Of a DNA stretch of 6,549 nucleotides, positions 6,427 to 6,549 are shown piece after piece (position 1 is the stretch's first letter; each line of letters begins with the position of its first letter). The DNA lies in NCBI GenBank assembly GCA_029939085.1, contig JAOZTQ010000079.1:1-6549 (forward strand), given 5' to 3'. Below the pieces are notes generated by a model, which was given only the letters and a program-made list of their open reading frames with translations, was not told the origin of the DNA and ran no database searches. This stretch comes from Candidatus Nanopelagicales bacterium. GTDB lineage: Bacteria; Actinomycetota; Actinomycetes; S36-B12; GCA-2699445. The position numbers and the translations under genes were made by a program.

Positions 6427-6440
6427 TCGGGTTTATCCGA
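6425..6440. promoter_or_regulatory. Candidate operator: inverted repeat ATCGG-N6-CCGAT
   Basis: A perfect 5-bp inverted repeat with a six-base spacer, lying directly over the proposed -10 element. A protein bound here would block RNA polymerase. It abuts the larger palindrome at 6401-6426, so the two may be a double operator. It is short enough that chance is possible. Confidence 0.3.
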
Positions 6441-6460
6441 TGTGGGCACTTCGTGGTCAT
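6432..6460 (-). promoter_or_regulatory. Candidate operon promoter
   Basis: Minus-strand ATGACC (6455-6460) as -35 and GATAAA (6432-6437) as -10, separated by 17 bases. Each hexamer matches four of six sigma-70-type consensus positions. Transcription would begin near 6425, about 44 bases before the SIS start codon. The assignment is by eye; no divergent gene is visible to compete for this region. Confidence 0.4.
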
Positions 6461-6470
6461 TGTGTCGTCA

Positions 6471-6512
6471 TTTACTCCCGGATGGCAGTCGGCGAGGCCT
6501 TAGCTTTACTCC
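6471..6512. repeat. Direct repeat TTTACTCC, two copies
   Basis: Identical 8-base copies at 6471-6478 and 6505-6512 on the plus strand, 34 bases apart start to start, or about 3.2 helical turns. Both are upstream of the proposed -35 element, where an activator would bind. The second copy runs into CTAGAC (6512-6517), which resembles the core of DasR/NagR-type GntR sites. Only the core matches. Confidence 0.25.
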
Positions 6513-6549
6513 TAGACTGGAAATGTCGGATTTATGGCCTCAGCATGAT

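Noticed and set aside
6534..6549. Possible divergent gene start at the right edge
   Set aside because: The ATG at 6534 meets a stop after four codons, and the ATG at 6545 has only two bases after it and no clear ribosome-binding site, so nothing can be claimed.

Overview
The window looks like chromosomal DNA from an actinobacterium of moderate GC content. By eye it is in the mid-50s percent GC, and I did not compute it. The lineage call rests on protein style: a class II aldolase with the G-G-K-D-G-V-H-A-P-G-V-R-T stretch, a NagA-type deacetylase with THLFNGMPPPHHREPG, a ROK kinase with the CGCGGSGC zinc motif, and a secreted trypsin with a proline-rich linker and a strongly basic C-terminal module. 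No species can be named.

All six supported genes are on the minus strand, so the transcript reads from right to left. The right edge (6382-6549) is a leader and promoter region with inverted repeats. Next come a SIS-domain aminosugar-phosphate isomerase/deaminase (5488-6381), a ROK sugar kinase (4553-5476), an N-acetylhexosamine-6-phosphate deacetylase of the NagA family (3411-4556), a PfkB-family sugar-phosphate kinase (2497-3414) and a class II ketose-bisphosphate aldolase (1660-2496). Spacings are +11, -4, -4 and 0 nucleotides, which indicates one translationally coupled operon. After a 148-bp gap (112 bp if a longer start is used) comes a secreted trypsin-like serine protease (159-1511). 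The last 158 bases on the left hold no gene I can support.

The five operon enzymes form a complete cytoplasmic route from a free N-acetylhexosamine to triose phosphates: kinase, deacetylase, deaminating isomerase, second kinase, aldolase. The dedicated second kinase and aldolase make N-acetylgalactosamine via tagatose 6-phosphate and tagatose 1,6-bisphosphate the more likely substrate, because N-acetylglucosamine would give fructose 6-phosphate, which ordinary glycolysis already handles. A ROK kinase at the head of the pathway implies uptake of unphosphorylated sugar rather than a PTS. No transporter or regulator lies in the window.

This is a coherent known type of catabolic operon. I see no mobile element, CRISPR array, RNA gene or new defence-like system. 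The parts that merit a second look are the regulatory palindromes at the operon front, the substrate question, and the unusual tail and activation site of the protease.
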